Positions 41,694-50,867 of a stretch of 64,000 nt of DNA are shown one piece after another. Under the pieces are notes generated by a model. The model was not told the DNA's origin. It saw only the letters and a program-made list of their open reading frames with translations, and made no database searches. The first letter of the stretch is position 1, and every line of letters begins with the position of its first letter. This stretch comes from Butyricimonas virosa (GTDB lineage: Bacteria > Bacteroidota > Bacteroidia > Bacteroidales > Marinifilaceae), in assembly GCF_025148635.1 (NCBI RefSeq), contig NZ_CP102269.1, positions 1,860,001 to 1,924,000 on the forward strand, in the 5' to 3' direction. The position numbers and the translations under genes are program-made.

Positions 41694-43874
41694 TTATTTT
41701 ACCTTATACTTCTGTATCTCCTGAATCATCTCCTTGACATCTTCGCCGACCTGCACAAAGTTTTTATAAAGGATACGCTCCCGTTCATCCCTTGATTTGA
41801 AGGTGTAGAACTTAGGGAGAGGAACATATCCGGCTTCTTCCTTTTTTATCTCATTCATGTCAAAATCTGTCTTGCAGTAGAATTTGGATGTCTTGAATTC
41901 TTCGCTTTCCTGGATATTCATACTGCCACCGCTTCCGGTCTTCGTCTGCACGAAGTCACGTGCCGTCTGACCGCATATCCAGCCGGTAGGCATATCGGAG
42001 ATTTTGGATGCCGGAACAAGGCTGTCCATATTCTCATTGAGGTTGATGGAGGTTTTGTCCCGGTCAATGGTCACGCCTTTTTTGAGCTGTACCACCTTAC
42101 CGAAGATGTCGGATGACAACCATTCCAAGGTCTCTTTGGAACGGGCAGAACCGCTGACTACATTGCCGACAGTAGTGATAATCTTCTGCATACCTACTTT
42201 GCCATAGTCCGCTTCGAGCTGCGGCAACTCCTGAAATCCCAACGCCACCGATACCTTATTGCTTCGTGCCGTACCGATAAGGCGGTCTATCTTGTGGAAA
42301 TACAGGGTAGGCAACTCATCCACGATGATGCTTACCGGGATATTCTTGCCCTGTCCGGTATTTACCCTTGTAACAAGACGATTGAGGATAAGGGCGTTCA
42401 GCGCACCGATGATGCTCTCCATTTCCGGGTCATTGGCAATCAATAGGTAAGAGGGATTCTTGGGGTCAGAGACTTTCAAATCGAAGTCATCACCGTCCTT
42501 GTGGAATATCCAATAGCTCTCCTTGGTCGCCAGACGCGAGGTATAGACACGCAACGTACCGATCATACCTTCCAACTGTTCCATTGCCTTGTTTTTCAGG
42601 GCGGTCTGAAACGGACCGAGCAACGGTGCCACCTCATTGTCGGTCTCCAACACCTCAAAGATGGTCTGATAGCTCTCGTTAAGGAACGAAAGGATATGTG
42701 GCATATCGGAATATTTGCCTAACCAATAAGCCGGCTCCACTTCCTCGCCAGCGGAATTGAATACACGCCCGGTGGTGATCATCCGTTTGGTCTGTTTGTC
42801 CTGTACCTTTTCCGCCGTGAGCATATTACCGTCCTTGTCGTAGGGTTCTTTCCCCCAGTTGCAGAAGAAATAGATACAGGCTGCCAGGAAGTTGACAGCG
42901 GAGGTCTGGAAGAACTGGTCGCTGCCTCCGCCTCCTTCTTTCTTGCCTTTCTGCAAGGACTCAAGCAGGGTTTCTGCGGTTTCGGATGCGGCAGCAAGGT
43001 TGTTGATGTATTTCAACTGGATAGGATTTACCCTGCGGCTGTATTCCACATCCACGAAGTTGATGATGTTGAATTTGCACCCCTTGGGCAGCTTTCCGAG
43101 CTTCTGGTTCTTCTTGTAATGATAGTACAATTTGGTAGCCAATGTCGGAAATTTGTAGTCGTAAACTACTAAGGCAAAGCCCTTTGCGGAGTGCTGCCGG
43201 ATAAACGGCTCGATGATGGAAAAAGTCTTACCACTGCCCGGTGTGCCGACTACCCAAGTGCCTCGGAAAGGGTTGTTGATGTTCACCCAACCTTTACGGA
43301 ACTTGCCTTTGTAATAATAGCGCATGGGGATATTGACCGAGTATTTGTTTTCCTGTAACTCCCGGCATTGCTCGAAACTTTCATTTTCAAAGTTGAAGCG
43401 GTCTTTGAGCAAACCCTCTTTGAGGAATTTGGAGATATTGTCAAGGGCGATGTGAACCAGTATCACGCCGACCACGGAGGCAATCATATAGAGCCAGATG
43501 TTCAGGCGCAAGGAATAAAGCCTTGTTTCCATCGGATAACCGTACAGCCATACGGACAGCACAATCAGCCCTATACCTGCTATGATAGGATAGAGGACTT
43601 GCTTGCGGCCATTGAACTCCAGTTTTTTCTTGTTCCTCGTGCCTATACAGGTGATGCAGATAAGCAGGAACGTGGCAAGTTTGCTGTACGCAAGATTTCC
43701 GTCATTGTATATCACCCACCGTTTGATGCGTCCGTGTATGTCGCAGAGGATACCTCCCCAATGGTCAAGCATGGCAGGGTCGATGGCATACTCGAAGAAC
43801 TCCATCAGGATGGAGATATAGATGACCGAGCGGAATATCTTGTAAAAGCCTTGTAATTCTTTACTTTCTTCCAT
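41694..43874 (-). CDS. Type IV coupling protein (VirD4/TraD-like ATPase)
   Basis: The protein has 726 residues. About four membrane helices lie in the first 145 residues. The soluble part holds Walker A GTPGSGKT (210-217) and Walker B VSIIVDELPTLYF near residue 520, with the hexameric coupling-ATPase pattern (GSARSKETLEWLSSDIFGK). It would bring the relaxed DNA strand, and proteins with secretion signals, to the channel. It is the last backbone gene of the tra operon, 36 bases after the lipoprotein gene. In Bacteroidetes elements such proteins are annotated MobC or TraG-type; no relaxase is found beside it. Confidence 0.9.
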   Translation of the reverse strand: MEESKELQGFYKIFRSVIYISILMEFFEYAIDPAMLDHWGGILCDIHGRIKRWVIYNDGNLAYSKLATFLLICITCIGTRNKKKLEFNGRKQVLYPIIAGIGLIVLSVWLYGYPMETRLYSLRLNIWLYMIASVVGVILVHIALDNISKFLKEGLLKDRFNFENESFEQCRELQENKYSVNIPMRYYYKGKFRKGWVNINNPFRGTWVVGTPGSGKTFSIIEPFIRQHSAKGFALVVYDYKFPTLATKLYYHYKKNQKLGKLPKGCKFNIINFVDVEYSRRVNPIQLKYINNLAAASETAETLLESLQKGKKEGGGGSDQFFQTSAVNFLAACIYFFCNWGKEPYDKDGNMLTAEKVQDKQTKRMITTGRVFNSAGEEVEPAYWLGKYSDMPHILSFLNESYQTIFEVLETDNEVAPLLGPFQTALKNKAMEQLEGMIGTLRVYTSRLATKESYWIFHKDGDDFDLKVSDPKNPSYLLIANDPEMESIIGALNALILNRLVTRVNTGQGKNIPVSIIVDELPTLYFHKIDRLIGTARSNKVSVALGFQELPQLEADYGKVGMQKIITTVGNVVSGSARSKETLEWLSSDIFGKVVQLKKGVTIDRDKTSINLNENMDSLVPASKISDMPTGWICGQTARDFVQTKTGSGGSMNIQESEEFKTSKFYCKTDFDMNEIKKEEAGYVPLPKFYTFKSRDERERILYKNFVQVGEDVKEMIQEIQKYKVK

Positions 43875-43910
43875 AGCTGTTATTCGCTAATTCCTTTAAT
43901 AATCTGGTTT

Positions 43911-44582
43911 TCAATCTCTCAATGTGATGATTGCCCTTGATTTATGAGCCTGTATTTTGGGCGTATCGTGAATCGTTCCGCTTCCCATAGAATAGAGCCA
44001 TGCCTTGGCGGTCTGTTGTTCATTGACCTCCGTACTTGTCCAGTACCAGCAATCATCGGCTTCAATGGACAGCGTGTCGCCACCGCACATCTTGATAACA
44101 GGATTGATTTGCTCCTTGGCATGATAAAGCAAGCGCATCTGTGCTACCGATGGGACATAGGCGGATTGGCCGTATCTCCACATATCAAAAACTTTCTCTG
44201 CCAGTGGCGAGGATGTTTCTCTCGCATCCAATAGGGCGAAAGTATTTTCAAATCCGTCCAGTGCGGCGATGTCGGCGGAGGTGTTTTGCTTCACGCCTAT
44301 GCTGTCGGCAAAAGCCAATGGCTCCAAATCCCACAGATAGACGGCATAGCCGTTACCCTCGGTGTTCTCATCGTGATTGATATGGAACACCACGGCAATG
44401 GGTTGTTTTTCGGATTCCCTGAAGTCCGATACCGACAATACTTTTCCGTCCGTGCATAGGATATGACAGGGCTTCATTGCCGTGTCCGGAAAATCCCGGT
44501 GTTCGTCACAAGCCACGAATAAAACGGTAATGGCCAACATCCCGACCAGTCTGCCTATCTTGTTGTATATCTTCTTTTTCAT
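43911..44582 (-). CDS. Lipoprotein with DUF1566-like domain
   Basis: The protein has 223 residues. The N-terminus (GRLVGMLAITVLFVACDEH) has a lipobox with Cys at the end of a hydrophobic stretch, so it should be an outer-membrane or periplasmic lipoprotein. The C-terminal half resembles DUF1566/Lcl domains: VPSVAQMRLLYHA and YWTSTEVNEQQTAKAWLY. It is unlike the known lipoproteins of Tra systems, so its role is inferred: it may be a surface component or adhesin of the mating apparatus. It lies 7 bases after traO. Confidence 0.65.
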   Translation of the reverse strand: MKKKIYNKIGRLVGMLAITVLFVACDEHRDFPDTAMKPCHILCTDGKVLSVSDFRESEKQPIAVVFHINHDENTEGNGYAVYLWDLEPLAFADSIGVKQNTSADIAALDGFENTFALLDARETSSPLAEKVFDMWRYGQSAYVPSVAQMRLLYHAKEQINPVIKMCGGDTLSIEADDCWYWTSTEVNEQQTAKAWLYSMGSGTIHDTPKIQAHKSRAIITLRD

Positions 44583-44589
44583 CTTTCCC

Positions 44590-45102
44590 TTAATTTAATG
44601 GTAATTTTACACCTAAGACAATACCTGTGCGGAACAGGTCTTCGCCTTTTATCATCAAATCGGTCTTGACCTGGCAGAACAACTGCCAGCCACCACGCAA
44701 TACATAATTGTGCTCATATCCGAGGTGGATGCCTCCCAAGAAACGACGGGTATCACTTCCTGCCGACGCACCGATACGGACATTGCCGTAATGATTGCGC
44801 CCACGTACCACACAAGGCTTGTAGGCGACACCGAACCCATAGCTTCGGTAATTCTTCCAGAATGATTCGGGACAGATATGCTTGCAGGAGGCGCATTCGG
44901 CCCACTTGATGTAACCGTTGGCAAAAAACTCCCAAGCATGGTGGTATTTGCCTTCATGTTCGTAAGAGAGGGTAAAATCCAGACCATTTTGATACAGGCA
45001 ACCTACACCTAAAGAAAGCCGGTCGCTGTTACTCTGTGCCTTGCCGGTGATGGCAAATGCAACGATTGCCACCAATGCCAATACAATTCTTCTCATGCTC
45101 AT
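44590..45102 (-). CDS. traO: Conjugation protein TraO-like (outer membrane)
   Basis: The protein has 170 residues with a signal peptide (MSMRRIVLALVAIVAFAITGKAQ) and a beta-rich body that alternates polar and hydrophobic residues (LSLGVGCLYQNGLDFTLSYEHEG) and ends VLGVKLPLN. The position after traN and the size fit TraO, a predicted outer-membrane barrel of Bacteroidetes conjugation systems. It overlaps the stop of traN by 4 bases. The exact role in the system is not known. Confidence 0.7.
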   Translation of the reverse strand: MSMRRIVLALVAIVAFAITGKAQSNSDRLSLGVGCLYQNGLDFTLSYEHEGKYHHAWEFFANGYIKWAECASCKHICPESFWKNYRSYGFGVAYKPCVVRGRNHYGNVRIGASAGSDTRRFLGGIHLGYEHNYVLRGGWQLFCQVKTDLMIKGEDLFRTGIVLGVKLPLN

Positions 45103-45944
45103 TCCTCCTCTAACAATACGGCATTAAACGAATCGGCTGAAAGCACATCCTCATAGTCGATATTCAGACGTATGTTCCTGCCGCTTATCTGTTTCTCTGT
45201 CATCTCAATGGTAAGTACCTTGTCGTTGGGGAAGGTCATCTTCTTGACCACAATCACATTGCGATAGCCGTGACGGAATGATTTCGCCTGTTCAAGAACC
45301 AATGCCGGAGTCAATTCTATGATTTGGGCATTTGTCGCTTTGGTAACTTTCTTGTCAGCGAGTTTTAACCGGATCTCGTCAATGTCAAAACGGATGTTTG
45401 TCTTGTTCTCAATGGAGAAGTCAATAAAAAAGTAATCTCCGACCGCATAGATGTTGTTTAGTCTCATATTCATGCGGTGTTCCCTGTTGATCACATTCCG
45501 GTATTTTGCAGGAGAGTTCCATATCCGTCTGGCATAACGGCTCATGTCCGATACCGACATGCTGACTGCCGGATTGTTGTAGGCATTCCGTTCCCGGAAC
45601 TCTATCTCCTTGTCCGTTACGGCTTCCTGCATTCTTGTGGTATAAAGCAACGCATACTGGGTGCGGTAGCGTTCCGTGACAATGGTGACGATGGCAAGCA
45701 CTTCTCCGTCTTCATGTCCGGTCTCTTTGGGCTTCAGACGAATGGTGTTGTTTATAGGCTGGTCTCCAACCACCTTGTCCGTGGAAATATCCACGAAACG
45801 GATGGGCTCGGAAGCGGTGATGACGGTCGTCACCTGCTCGTTGACGGTCAGCTGCTCCAATTCCTCGTAGGTCTGCTGGGCGAAAGTCGGCAGAATCGAG
45901 AACACTGCCGCAATTCCGGTACAGATAGTTTTGATGATTTTCAT
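45099..45944 (-). CDS. traN: Conjugation protein TraN (DUF4138, VirB9-like)
   Basis: The protein has 281 residues with a signal peptide (MKIIKTICTGIAAVFSILPTFAQ). The body is beta-rich, with EPIRFVDISTDKVVG near the start and a conserved YFFIDFSIENKTNIRFDIDEIRLKL strand pair in the middle, which matches DUF4138/TraN. In type IV systems VirB9-like proteins form the outer-membrane core with VirB10 and a lipoprotein. It lies 35 bases after traM and overlaps traO by 4 bases. Confidence 0.8.
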   Translation of the reverse strand: MKIIKTICTGIAAVFSILPTFAQQTYEELEQLTVNEQVTTVITASEPIRFVDISTDKVVGDQPINNTIRLKPKETGHEDGEVLAIVTIVTERYRTQYALLYTTRMQEAVTDKEIEFRERNAYNNPAVSMSVSDMSRYARRIWNSPAKYRNVINREHRMNMRLNNIYAVGDYFFIDFSIENKTNIRFDIDEIRLKLADKKVTKATNAQIIELTPALVLEQAKSFRHGYRNVIVVKKMTFPNDKVLTIEMTEKQISGRNIRLNIDYEDVLSADSFNAVLLEEE

Positions 45945-45979
45945 ATCTCTGAATCTTTGAATGGATTATTTACTCTGTA

Positions 45980-47122
45980 TTATTTTTTCTCCTGGCTGTT
46001 GATGATATAGACAAACGTGCCGTATTTCAGATTGACCTTGTTTTTCTTGATGTTCTTGCTGATGGCGTTGCTGGTCTTCTGGTAGGCATCCTGAATAGCC
46101 TGCATACCCCATTGGGTCAGACTGTTCCCGTTACCACCGGTGTTCATGCTCATATTGCTGTTGAACGCTCCGCTGGCCACATCCTTTGCGGTCTCCCGGA
46201 AGGAACTGGACGGCACATACAATCCCTCCAGTCCGTCGGTGTCGTAAAGGGAAAGGCTGACCTTGATGATTTCATCGTTCACAAGCACACTGCTGATAGT
46301 CCCTTTTACCCTTTGCGAGGAAAAACCGCTCATGATGGCATAGAGGTAGGAACCGCTTTTGACCACCGTCTCGTTTATCTCCACATCATCCAACAGACGA
46401 AGTCTTACACGGCTGCCTTCCACGGCTTTGACATTTTCGTCAATGATTGCCTTGATAAGGTTCGGCTCGTGTTCGTTGTGGGCAATGGTGTTGAAATAAT
46501 CGGAAGGTACTTTGACCTTCTTGATCATTTCACCCGGCTTCTCGGTATCGGATGGCGCACTTACGGCACGGCTGTCTTCCTCGATGGTTCCGCTGACGGC
46601 AACAGGGGTGTCGGTTTGCTCTTCAAGGCTGTCTTCCATAATCGGAGCAACCTGCTCCTGCGCTTTCAGCCTTGCTTCGGCAAGGGCACGTTCCAACTCT
46701 TTGAGGGCTTCCTGTTCTCTCGTTCCGGCTTCGGCTGCTTCTGCGGCCAACGCTTTCTGCTGTTCCAGTTCGCCCAAGAGGGCGACTTCGTCCTGGCTGT
46801 ACTGCGATTCGTATTTTTCTTTGTCATCATCGGGTTCTTCTCGTTCTATATTGTCAACCGCCGTGTAATCGGCTATCTTTCCCCACGATTTTGCCATATT
46901 CTCATATTTGCTTCCGATTCCGTCTCCGCCCTTAATCGTGGCATCGGGCAGGTCGGGATTCAGGAACTCCGTTGTCTGGAGGCTTTTGTCGGGTATCTCC
47001 GCTTTTCCCGTATTGAACAGGTCGAAAATGAAATACGAGGCGGCCAGCAACGGTATGTACAGAATGACAGGAAGCATATACTTCGGCTGCTTGAAATTGA
47101 TTTTCTCAAATATATTCTTCAT
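45980..47122 (-). CDS. traM: Conjugation protein TraM (VirB10-like)
   Basis: The protein has 380 residues. One membrane helix (LPVILYIPLLAASYFIFDLF) follows a short cytoplasmic tail. The middle is a Glu/Ala-rich coiled coil that would cross the periplasm. The C-terminal domain, from about residue 230, has the TraM fold: VRLRLLDDVEINETVVKSGSYLYAIM and VKGTISSVLVNDEIIKVSLSLYDTDGLEGLYVP. VirB10-like proteins span from inner to outer membrane. Its start overlaps the previous stop by 4 bases. Confidence 0.85.
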   Translation of the reverse strand: MKNIFEKINFKQPKYMLPVILYIPLLAASYFIFDLFNTGKAEIPDKSLQTTEFLNPDLPDATIKGGDGIGSKYENMAKSWGKIADYTAVDNIEREEPDDDKEKYESQYSQDEVALLGELEQQKALAAEAAEAGTREQEALKELERALAEARLKAQEQVAPIMEDSLEEQTDTPVAVSGTIEEDSRAVSAPSDTEKPGEMIKKVKVPSDYFNTIAHNEHEPNLIKAIIDENVKAVEGSRVRLRLLDDVEINETVVKSGSYLYAIMSGFSSQRVKGTISSVLVNDEIIKVSLSLYDTDGLEGLYVPSSSFRETAKDVASGAFNSNMSMNTGGNGNSLTQWGMQAIQDAYQKTSNAISKNIKKNKVNLKYGTFVYIINSQEKK

Positions 47123-47484
47123 CGCTGTTCTGATTGTCGGGGTTCAACTATGGGTGTTACCAAATCCTTGTGCCGTTTCCTGAGCAGGCTGTCCTGTACT
47201 TCCGTGGCACTTCTCGTTTCCTGTCCGTGGTGGTAGGCTTTTGCCAAACGGTAGATGTTGAATGTGAATGTGCCGATGACAAAGCCGAATACCATGACCA
47301 AGAACAGGATCTTGTTCCTGTTGGCAAACTCCTGTATCTTTGCCGCCATCTTGTCTATGCGTGTCGCTTTGGCGAACTTGCGCCCTGCATTCACATCGCG
47401 TTCATACCGCTCTTTGTATTGAGGATCGTTCTTGTCAGGCATTTTTTCGCCGACCAGCATCCTGCGGAATCCTTTGATGTTCAT
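47119..47484 (-). CDS. TraL-like single-helix membrane protein
   Basis: The protein has 121 residues. A charged cytoplasmic N-terminal half (KGFRRMLVGEKMPDKNDPQYKERY) is followed by one helix (NKILFLVMVFGFVIGTFTFNIYRLA) and a short tail. It sits between traK and traM, the place of TraL in Bacteroidetes conjugation operons. It overlaps traM by 4 bases. The name is inferred from position and topology; the sequence alone is too short to be sure. Confidence 0.6.
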   Translation of the reverse strand: MNIKGFRRMLVGEKMPDKNDPQYKERYERDVNAGRKFAKATRIDKMAAKIQEFANRNKILFLVMVFGFVIGTFTFNIYRLAKAYHHGQETRSATEVQDSLLRKRHKDLVTPIVEPRQSEQR

Positions 47485-47495
47485 AACTGTACGTT

Positions 47496-48110
47496 TTAAT
47501 AAGTTGTTTTCGTTTTCTGTTCGATGTCTTTATTGAGAAGGGTGCGCCAGTTCACGATCAACAGCCCATGCGGATTGTTCTCTGTTCGGGGCACTCGTTT
47601 GAGCTGTCCTGCCGTCACTAATTCACGCATCAGGATATTGCTCCTTCGCTCGATACGCTGACGGCCATAGTAGGTGAACTCCATTTTTCCCTTGTCAAAG
47701 GCAATGCTGTCGCAATAGATTGAAAAGACGGCACTCGTTCCTAAGATGTTGGAGTAAAATCCTTTCTCCTTGAGCGTGTTGTACTGTGCCAAACCTGTTT
47801 CGTCCACTAAATACATCGCCTTGTTCATCGTGTAATGGATGTATTTGTCATCCGGCGGAAGCGTAAAGAAGAAGTGGTGGAACATCTCCACATGGCTCTT
47901 GGCTTCCACATCGAGGGTTTCTTCCATGGTGGTGCGATTGACCAGTATGGGCACGTTGCCGTCCAATACATATACTTTCTGTTGTGCATCTGCCACCATC
48001 GTCCTTGCCGTCCATATACTGCCCACACTGATGATGATGCAGCCGGCAAGGAAGAGCGAACAGATGATGCCGACCAGTTTGATTTTATTTTCCAGATTCT
48101 TGATAACCAT
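47496..48110 (-). CDS. traK: Conjugation protein TraK (VirB8-like)
   Basis: The protein has 204 residues. An N-terminal membrane helix (IKLVGIICSLFLAGCIIISVGSI) is followed by a periplasmic domain with HVEMFHHFFFTLPPDDKYIHYTMNKAMYLVD, a typical TraK segment, and GLLIVNWRTLL near the end. VirB8-like proteins hold the inner-membrane complex together. It lies 11 bases before the TraL-like gene. Confidence 0.85.
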   Translation of the reverse strand: MVIKNLENKIKLVGIICSLFLAGCIIISVGSIWTARTMVADAQQKVYVLDGNVPILVNRTTMEETLDVEAKSHVEMFHHFFFTLPPDDKYIHYTMNKAMYLVDETGLAQYNTLKEKGFYSNILGTSAVFSIYCDSIAFDKGKMEFTYYGRQRIERRSNILMRELVTAGQLKRVPRTENNPHGLLIVNWRTLLNKDIEQKTKTTY

Positions 48111-48113
48111 ACC

Positions 48114-48509
48114 TTACTGTCTTTGTGTTCTTAAACTTTGGGTATATTCACTGTGGAGAATGAGCATAACCTCTTCATTAACCATCCTGACCAGATTTTC
48201 AAACTCACAAGCGAACACTTTGGTGTAGAATCCCAGTATATAGACTTGTACATACACCCACCAAATTCCTCGCTTACGTTTCTTTGCATTTTTACTGCAC
48301 TTAACCAGTTGCAAACGATAGGTCAGGTATGTCGCCAATGGTGCTGCATAACAGTCGTAATAGTCAAAACCCTCCTCCAATTCCTCGTGCTTAGGGTCGA
48401 GATAGTGGTTTTCTGGTACGTATAAAATCTCTTCTTGCATACGCTTGTTGGCGAAGGTCACAAACTTCTCGTCCTTCAGCCATTTGTCAATTTTCTTTTG
48501 TAATTTCAT
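48114..48509 (-). CDS. Small hypothetical protein of the tra operon
   Basis: The protein has 131 residues, is basic at its ends, and is rich in Tyr, Trp and Cys. It starts MKLQKKIDKWLKDEKFVTF and contains a moderately hydrophobic stretch (RGIWWVYVQVYILGFYTKVF) that may be a membrane helix or a beta hairpin. No family recognised. It sits 3 bases upstream of traK and 30 bases after traJ, so it is very likely co-translated with channel genes, and an accessory inner-membrane role is plausible. Confidence 0.55.
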   Translation of the reverse strand: MKLQKKIDKWLKDEKFVTFANKRMQEEILYVPENHYLDPKHEELEEGFDYYDCYAAPLATYLTYRLQLVKCSKNAKKRKRGIWWVYVQVYILGFYTKVFACEFENLVRMVNEEVMLILHSEYTQSLRTQRQ

Positions 48510-48539
48510 TTCTTTATTCTGTTTAATTATTGGTCAATC

Positions 48540-49673
48540 TTATCTTGCCAATGTGCCGATTGCACCTGTTGCAGTCATCTTAGCCTGCTGTGCCACACCC
48601 TCACCGAAATTTCGGGTGGAGAAAGCGGTGTCTCCTTCAGGAATCATCCATGCTGCCAAGTCGGGTACGAGGTTCAGGCATTTCAAGGCAACAATGCTTG
48701 CCGCCATCAGATAGCCTGCGGAGAAGAAGCTGTTTTGCAGATAGGCAGCCATAGTCTGCTCGCTGACTGTGATGGCTGTCAGGTTCTCTACCTGTATACA
48801 AAGCACGATGTCGAAAAGTAACAGCACATAAAACCCGACGAAGTAGAGCATCGCACCATAAAAATGTACCGTCAGATACCTTGTCAGCCATTTAGCCCAG
48901 GCTCCTTCCCACTTGGGCAATAGCGAGAACGCCCACTGTATCGGACCGAATATCGTCAGCATTCCGAGCAAGATTTGCTGGCAGTAAATCGTCGCCCACC
49001 ACCCGATTCGAAATACAATTAGGGCAATGAGCATCACGATTTTATCTATTCCTACCACGATTCCTGATGTGAGAGAGGTGAACCATAGTTTGGCTGCATC
49101 TTTCTCCATATTGGTCACTTCGTCCACACCTGTTTGTTCCATAGTGGCTTCTATCAGGTTGGGGTCGGAAGTGCCACTGTGTGCCACGTCTGCCTGTGCT
49201 TGCAGGCTGGTGTACATCGTGTCTCTCGCAAAAATGAGTTGTTGCACCTCCTGAAATTTATCCTCAATATGTGTGGCTTCTGCCTGATACAGGTCGTGCG
49301 TATAAGAACCGATGCAGTTCGGGATATAGGACAGAAAGTCCAGCACGCACCAGTTACTGCCACTGTTTACCATTCCTGTGTCTGCTGGTGGATACCACCA
49401 ACAGAGAATGATGGAAATTGCCAACGGCTTGAACAGCTTCATAATATCCAACGGTTCGTTCTTGACCATCATCTTATACGCCATACCTGCCGCCATAATA
49501 ATGGCGAACAGGGCTGCGAGTGCCATACACATCTGCAATATCCACCAAAATGGTCCTTGAGAACCTGTAAAGGTGGCATCTGTCAGGAACTCGTTGGTTT
49601 GAAAAATTACGTCATCTATCTCTTCTTCAAGCAGATTGATGCCGAAGTCTGAAAGTATATCTCCGCTTGCCAT
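48540..49673 (-). CDS. traJ: Conjugation protein TraJ (VirB6-like)
   Basis: The protein has 377 residues and at least five membrane helices (MCMALAALFAIIMAAGMAY, LFKPLAISIILCWWY, IVMLIALIVFRIGWWATIYC, FYVLLLFDIVLCI, SAGYLMAASIVALK). The pattern WWYPP after the second helix and the periplasmic EATMEQTGVDEVT region are typical of TraJ of Bacteroidetes conjugative transposons. It would form the inner-membrane channel for DNA. Its ATG overlaps the stop of the upstream gene (TGATG). Confidence 0.85.
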   Translation of the reverse strand: MASGDILSDFGINLLEEEIDDVIFQTNEFLTDATFTGSQGPFWWILQMCMALAALFAIIMAAGMAYKMMVKNEPLDIMKLFKPLAISIILCWWYPPADTGMVNSGSNWCVLDFLSYIPNCIGSYTHDLYQAEATHIEDKFQEVQQLIFARDTMYTSLQAQADVAHSGTSDPNLIEATMEQTGVDEVTNMEKDAAKLWFTSLTSGIVVGIDKIVMLIALIVFRIGWWATIYCQQILLGMLTIFGPIQWAFSLLPKWEGAWAKWLTRYLTVHFYGAMLYFVGFYVLLLFDIVLCIQVENLTAITVSEQTMAAYLQNSFFSAGYLMAASIVALKCLNLVPDLAAWMIPEGDTAFSTRNFGEGVAQQAKMTATGAIGTLAR

Positions 49674-50074
49674 CAGTGGTTGGTTTTATGATTGATAATG
49701 TCCTTGATAAATGCTACGCCTTTCGGAGTCCATTTCAAGTGATAGACATAGTAACAGCCCAATCTGCCTGTGGTATAGACGGCAATGCCATCCTTTTGCA
49801 GGTCTTCACGTAGATGCCACATACCGTTCTGCCGTACAATAACACCTTCTGCCAGTAATACTTTCTTGATTTTTGCATAGTAGCTGCCGACATACTTGTG
49901 TAGTTGCGTGAATGGTATCAGTTGCAGCTCTGCCGACTTTGTGTTCACATCCACGATAGGGGTACTGCCGATAATACCGATAATACCGGGCAACTTTGCC
50001 ATGTTTTCTGACAGTCTCTTGTTCCGCTGTTTGGCAGCGTTCAACTTAAATCTGAGTTGGGTCAAATTTTCCAT
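49673..50074 (-). CDS. KilA-C/antirepressor-like protein in tra operon
   Basis: The protein has 133 residues. The first part is a helix (TQLRFKLNAAKQRNKRLSEN). Residues 55-125 resemble the phage antirepressor KilA-C/ANT domain: FTQLHKYVGSYYAKIKKVLLAEGVI, a winged-helix-like unit, then a polar turn and LKWTPKGVAFIKDII. Such a DNA- or protein-binding domain is unusual in a channel operon. It may regulate transfer. The resemblance is by eye, so the family name needs a profile search. Confidence 0.5.
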   Translation of the reverse strand: MENLTQLRFKLNAAKQRNKRLSENMAKLPGIIGIIGSTPIVDVNTKSAELQLIPFTQLHKYVGSYYAKIKKVLLAEGVIVRQNGMWHLREDLQKDGIAVYTTGRLGCYYVYHLKWTPKGVAFIKDIINHKTNH

Positions 50075-50086
50075 ACCTTATTATAT

Positions 50087-50845
50087 TTATCTGTTCACAC
50101 TTTCATTACCGTCTCCGTCACCGCTTCCGCCATCGCCTTGCGACCCTCGTACTGCTGACCGGGATTCATTCCAGCGGCTCATGGCATTACTGATGATGCT
50201 TCTCTTGTCTATCGAGCGGTTGTTGCTTGCCGAAAGGAGATTTTTAGTGGCATTGCGGTTGCTCAACTGAACGAGATATTTGACCAGCACATCATTCTGC
50301 TTGGAGACATCGGCATAGATTTGCAGATATTGTCGCTTCCGCTCTGCATTGGGCATATAGGCATCCTTTGTCGCTTTGATGGCGCATTGATATACCTGGT
50401 AGTAGTCGCTCCAACGTTCTTTCTCTTTTGGTGAGCCGCCTGTCAGCAATATGCGGTCTATGTTCTTCTGAAACTGCCGCATCTGGGATTCTACCTTGTC
50501 CTTTTCCGCAAGCCAGGCAAGATCCACCTGTCGGTCTGCCACATTCAAGGCTTCAATCTTGGCCCGGCTGGTCAGTGCGGAGTCAATGGCTTCCGCCTCG
50601 TCCACCTGTTGATAGGATGCCACACCTGCCGTCGTGCGGAATGCGAGCTTGTTCTTTACTGCTGCCGTTTTCTTGTATTTGTTGTGCAGCAACGTGTAAT
50701 AAAGTTCAGGTTTGAGCGCACCGGCTCCGGTTTCTCCCACTGTAATCTGATTCATCTTGGACGAATCGTGGTTGTAAGTGACATATTGGGCTTTCGCTCC
50801 GATTGTCACAGCCATCATCATTACTGTTGTCAATATCCATTTCAT
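50087..50845 (-). CDS. Secreted VirB5-like conjugation protein (paralogue 3)
   Basis: I start it at 50845 (MKWILTTVMMMAVTIGAKAQ), which gives a signal peptide and leaves a 22-base gap to the upstream gene; the frame is open further. The protein has 252 residues and is helical after residue 60, with a Gly/Asp-rich end. It has the IISNAMSRWNES signature near its C-terminus that matches the IAMRRW and AFGRWRQS of the other paralogues. Periplasmic or pilus-associated location is inferred. Confidence 0.6.
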   Translation of the reverse strand: MKWILTTVMMMAVTIGAKAQYVTYNHDSSKMNQITVGETGAGALKPELYYTLLHNKYKKTAAVKNKLAFRTTAGVASYQQVDEAEAIDSALTSRAKIEALNVADRQVDLAWLAEKDKVESQMRQFQKNIDRILLTGGSPKEKERWSDYYQVYQCAIKATKDAYMPNAERKRQYLQIYADVSKQNDVLVKYLVQLSNRNATKNLLSASNNRSIDKRSIISNAMSRWNESRSAVRGSQGDGGSGDGDGNESVNR

Positions 50846-50867
50846 ATATTTCTCTGTTTTTTCGTTG

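Noticed and set aside
46112..47236. Rightward 374-residue reading frame over traM
   Set aside because: It is a shadow of the traM and TraL-like genes on the other strand; it has odd residue composition and no partner genes.
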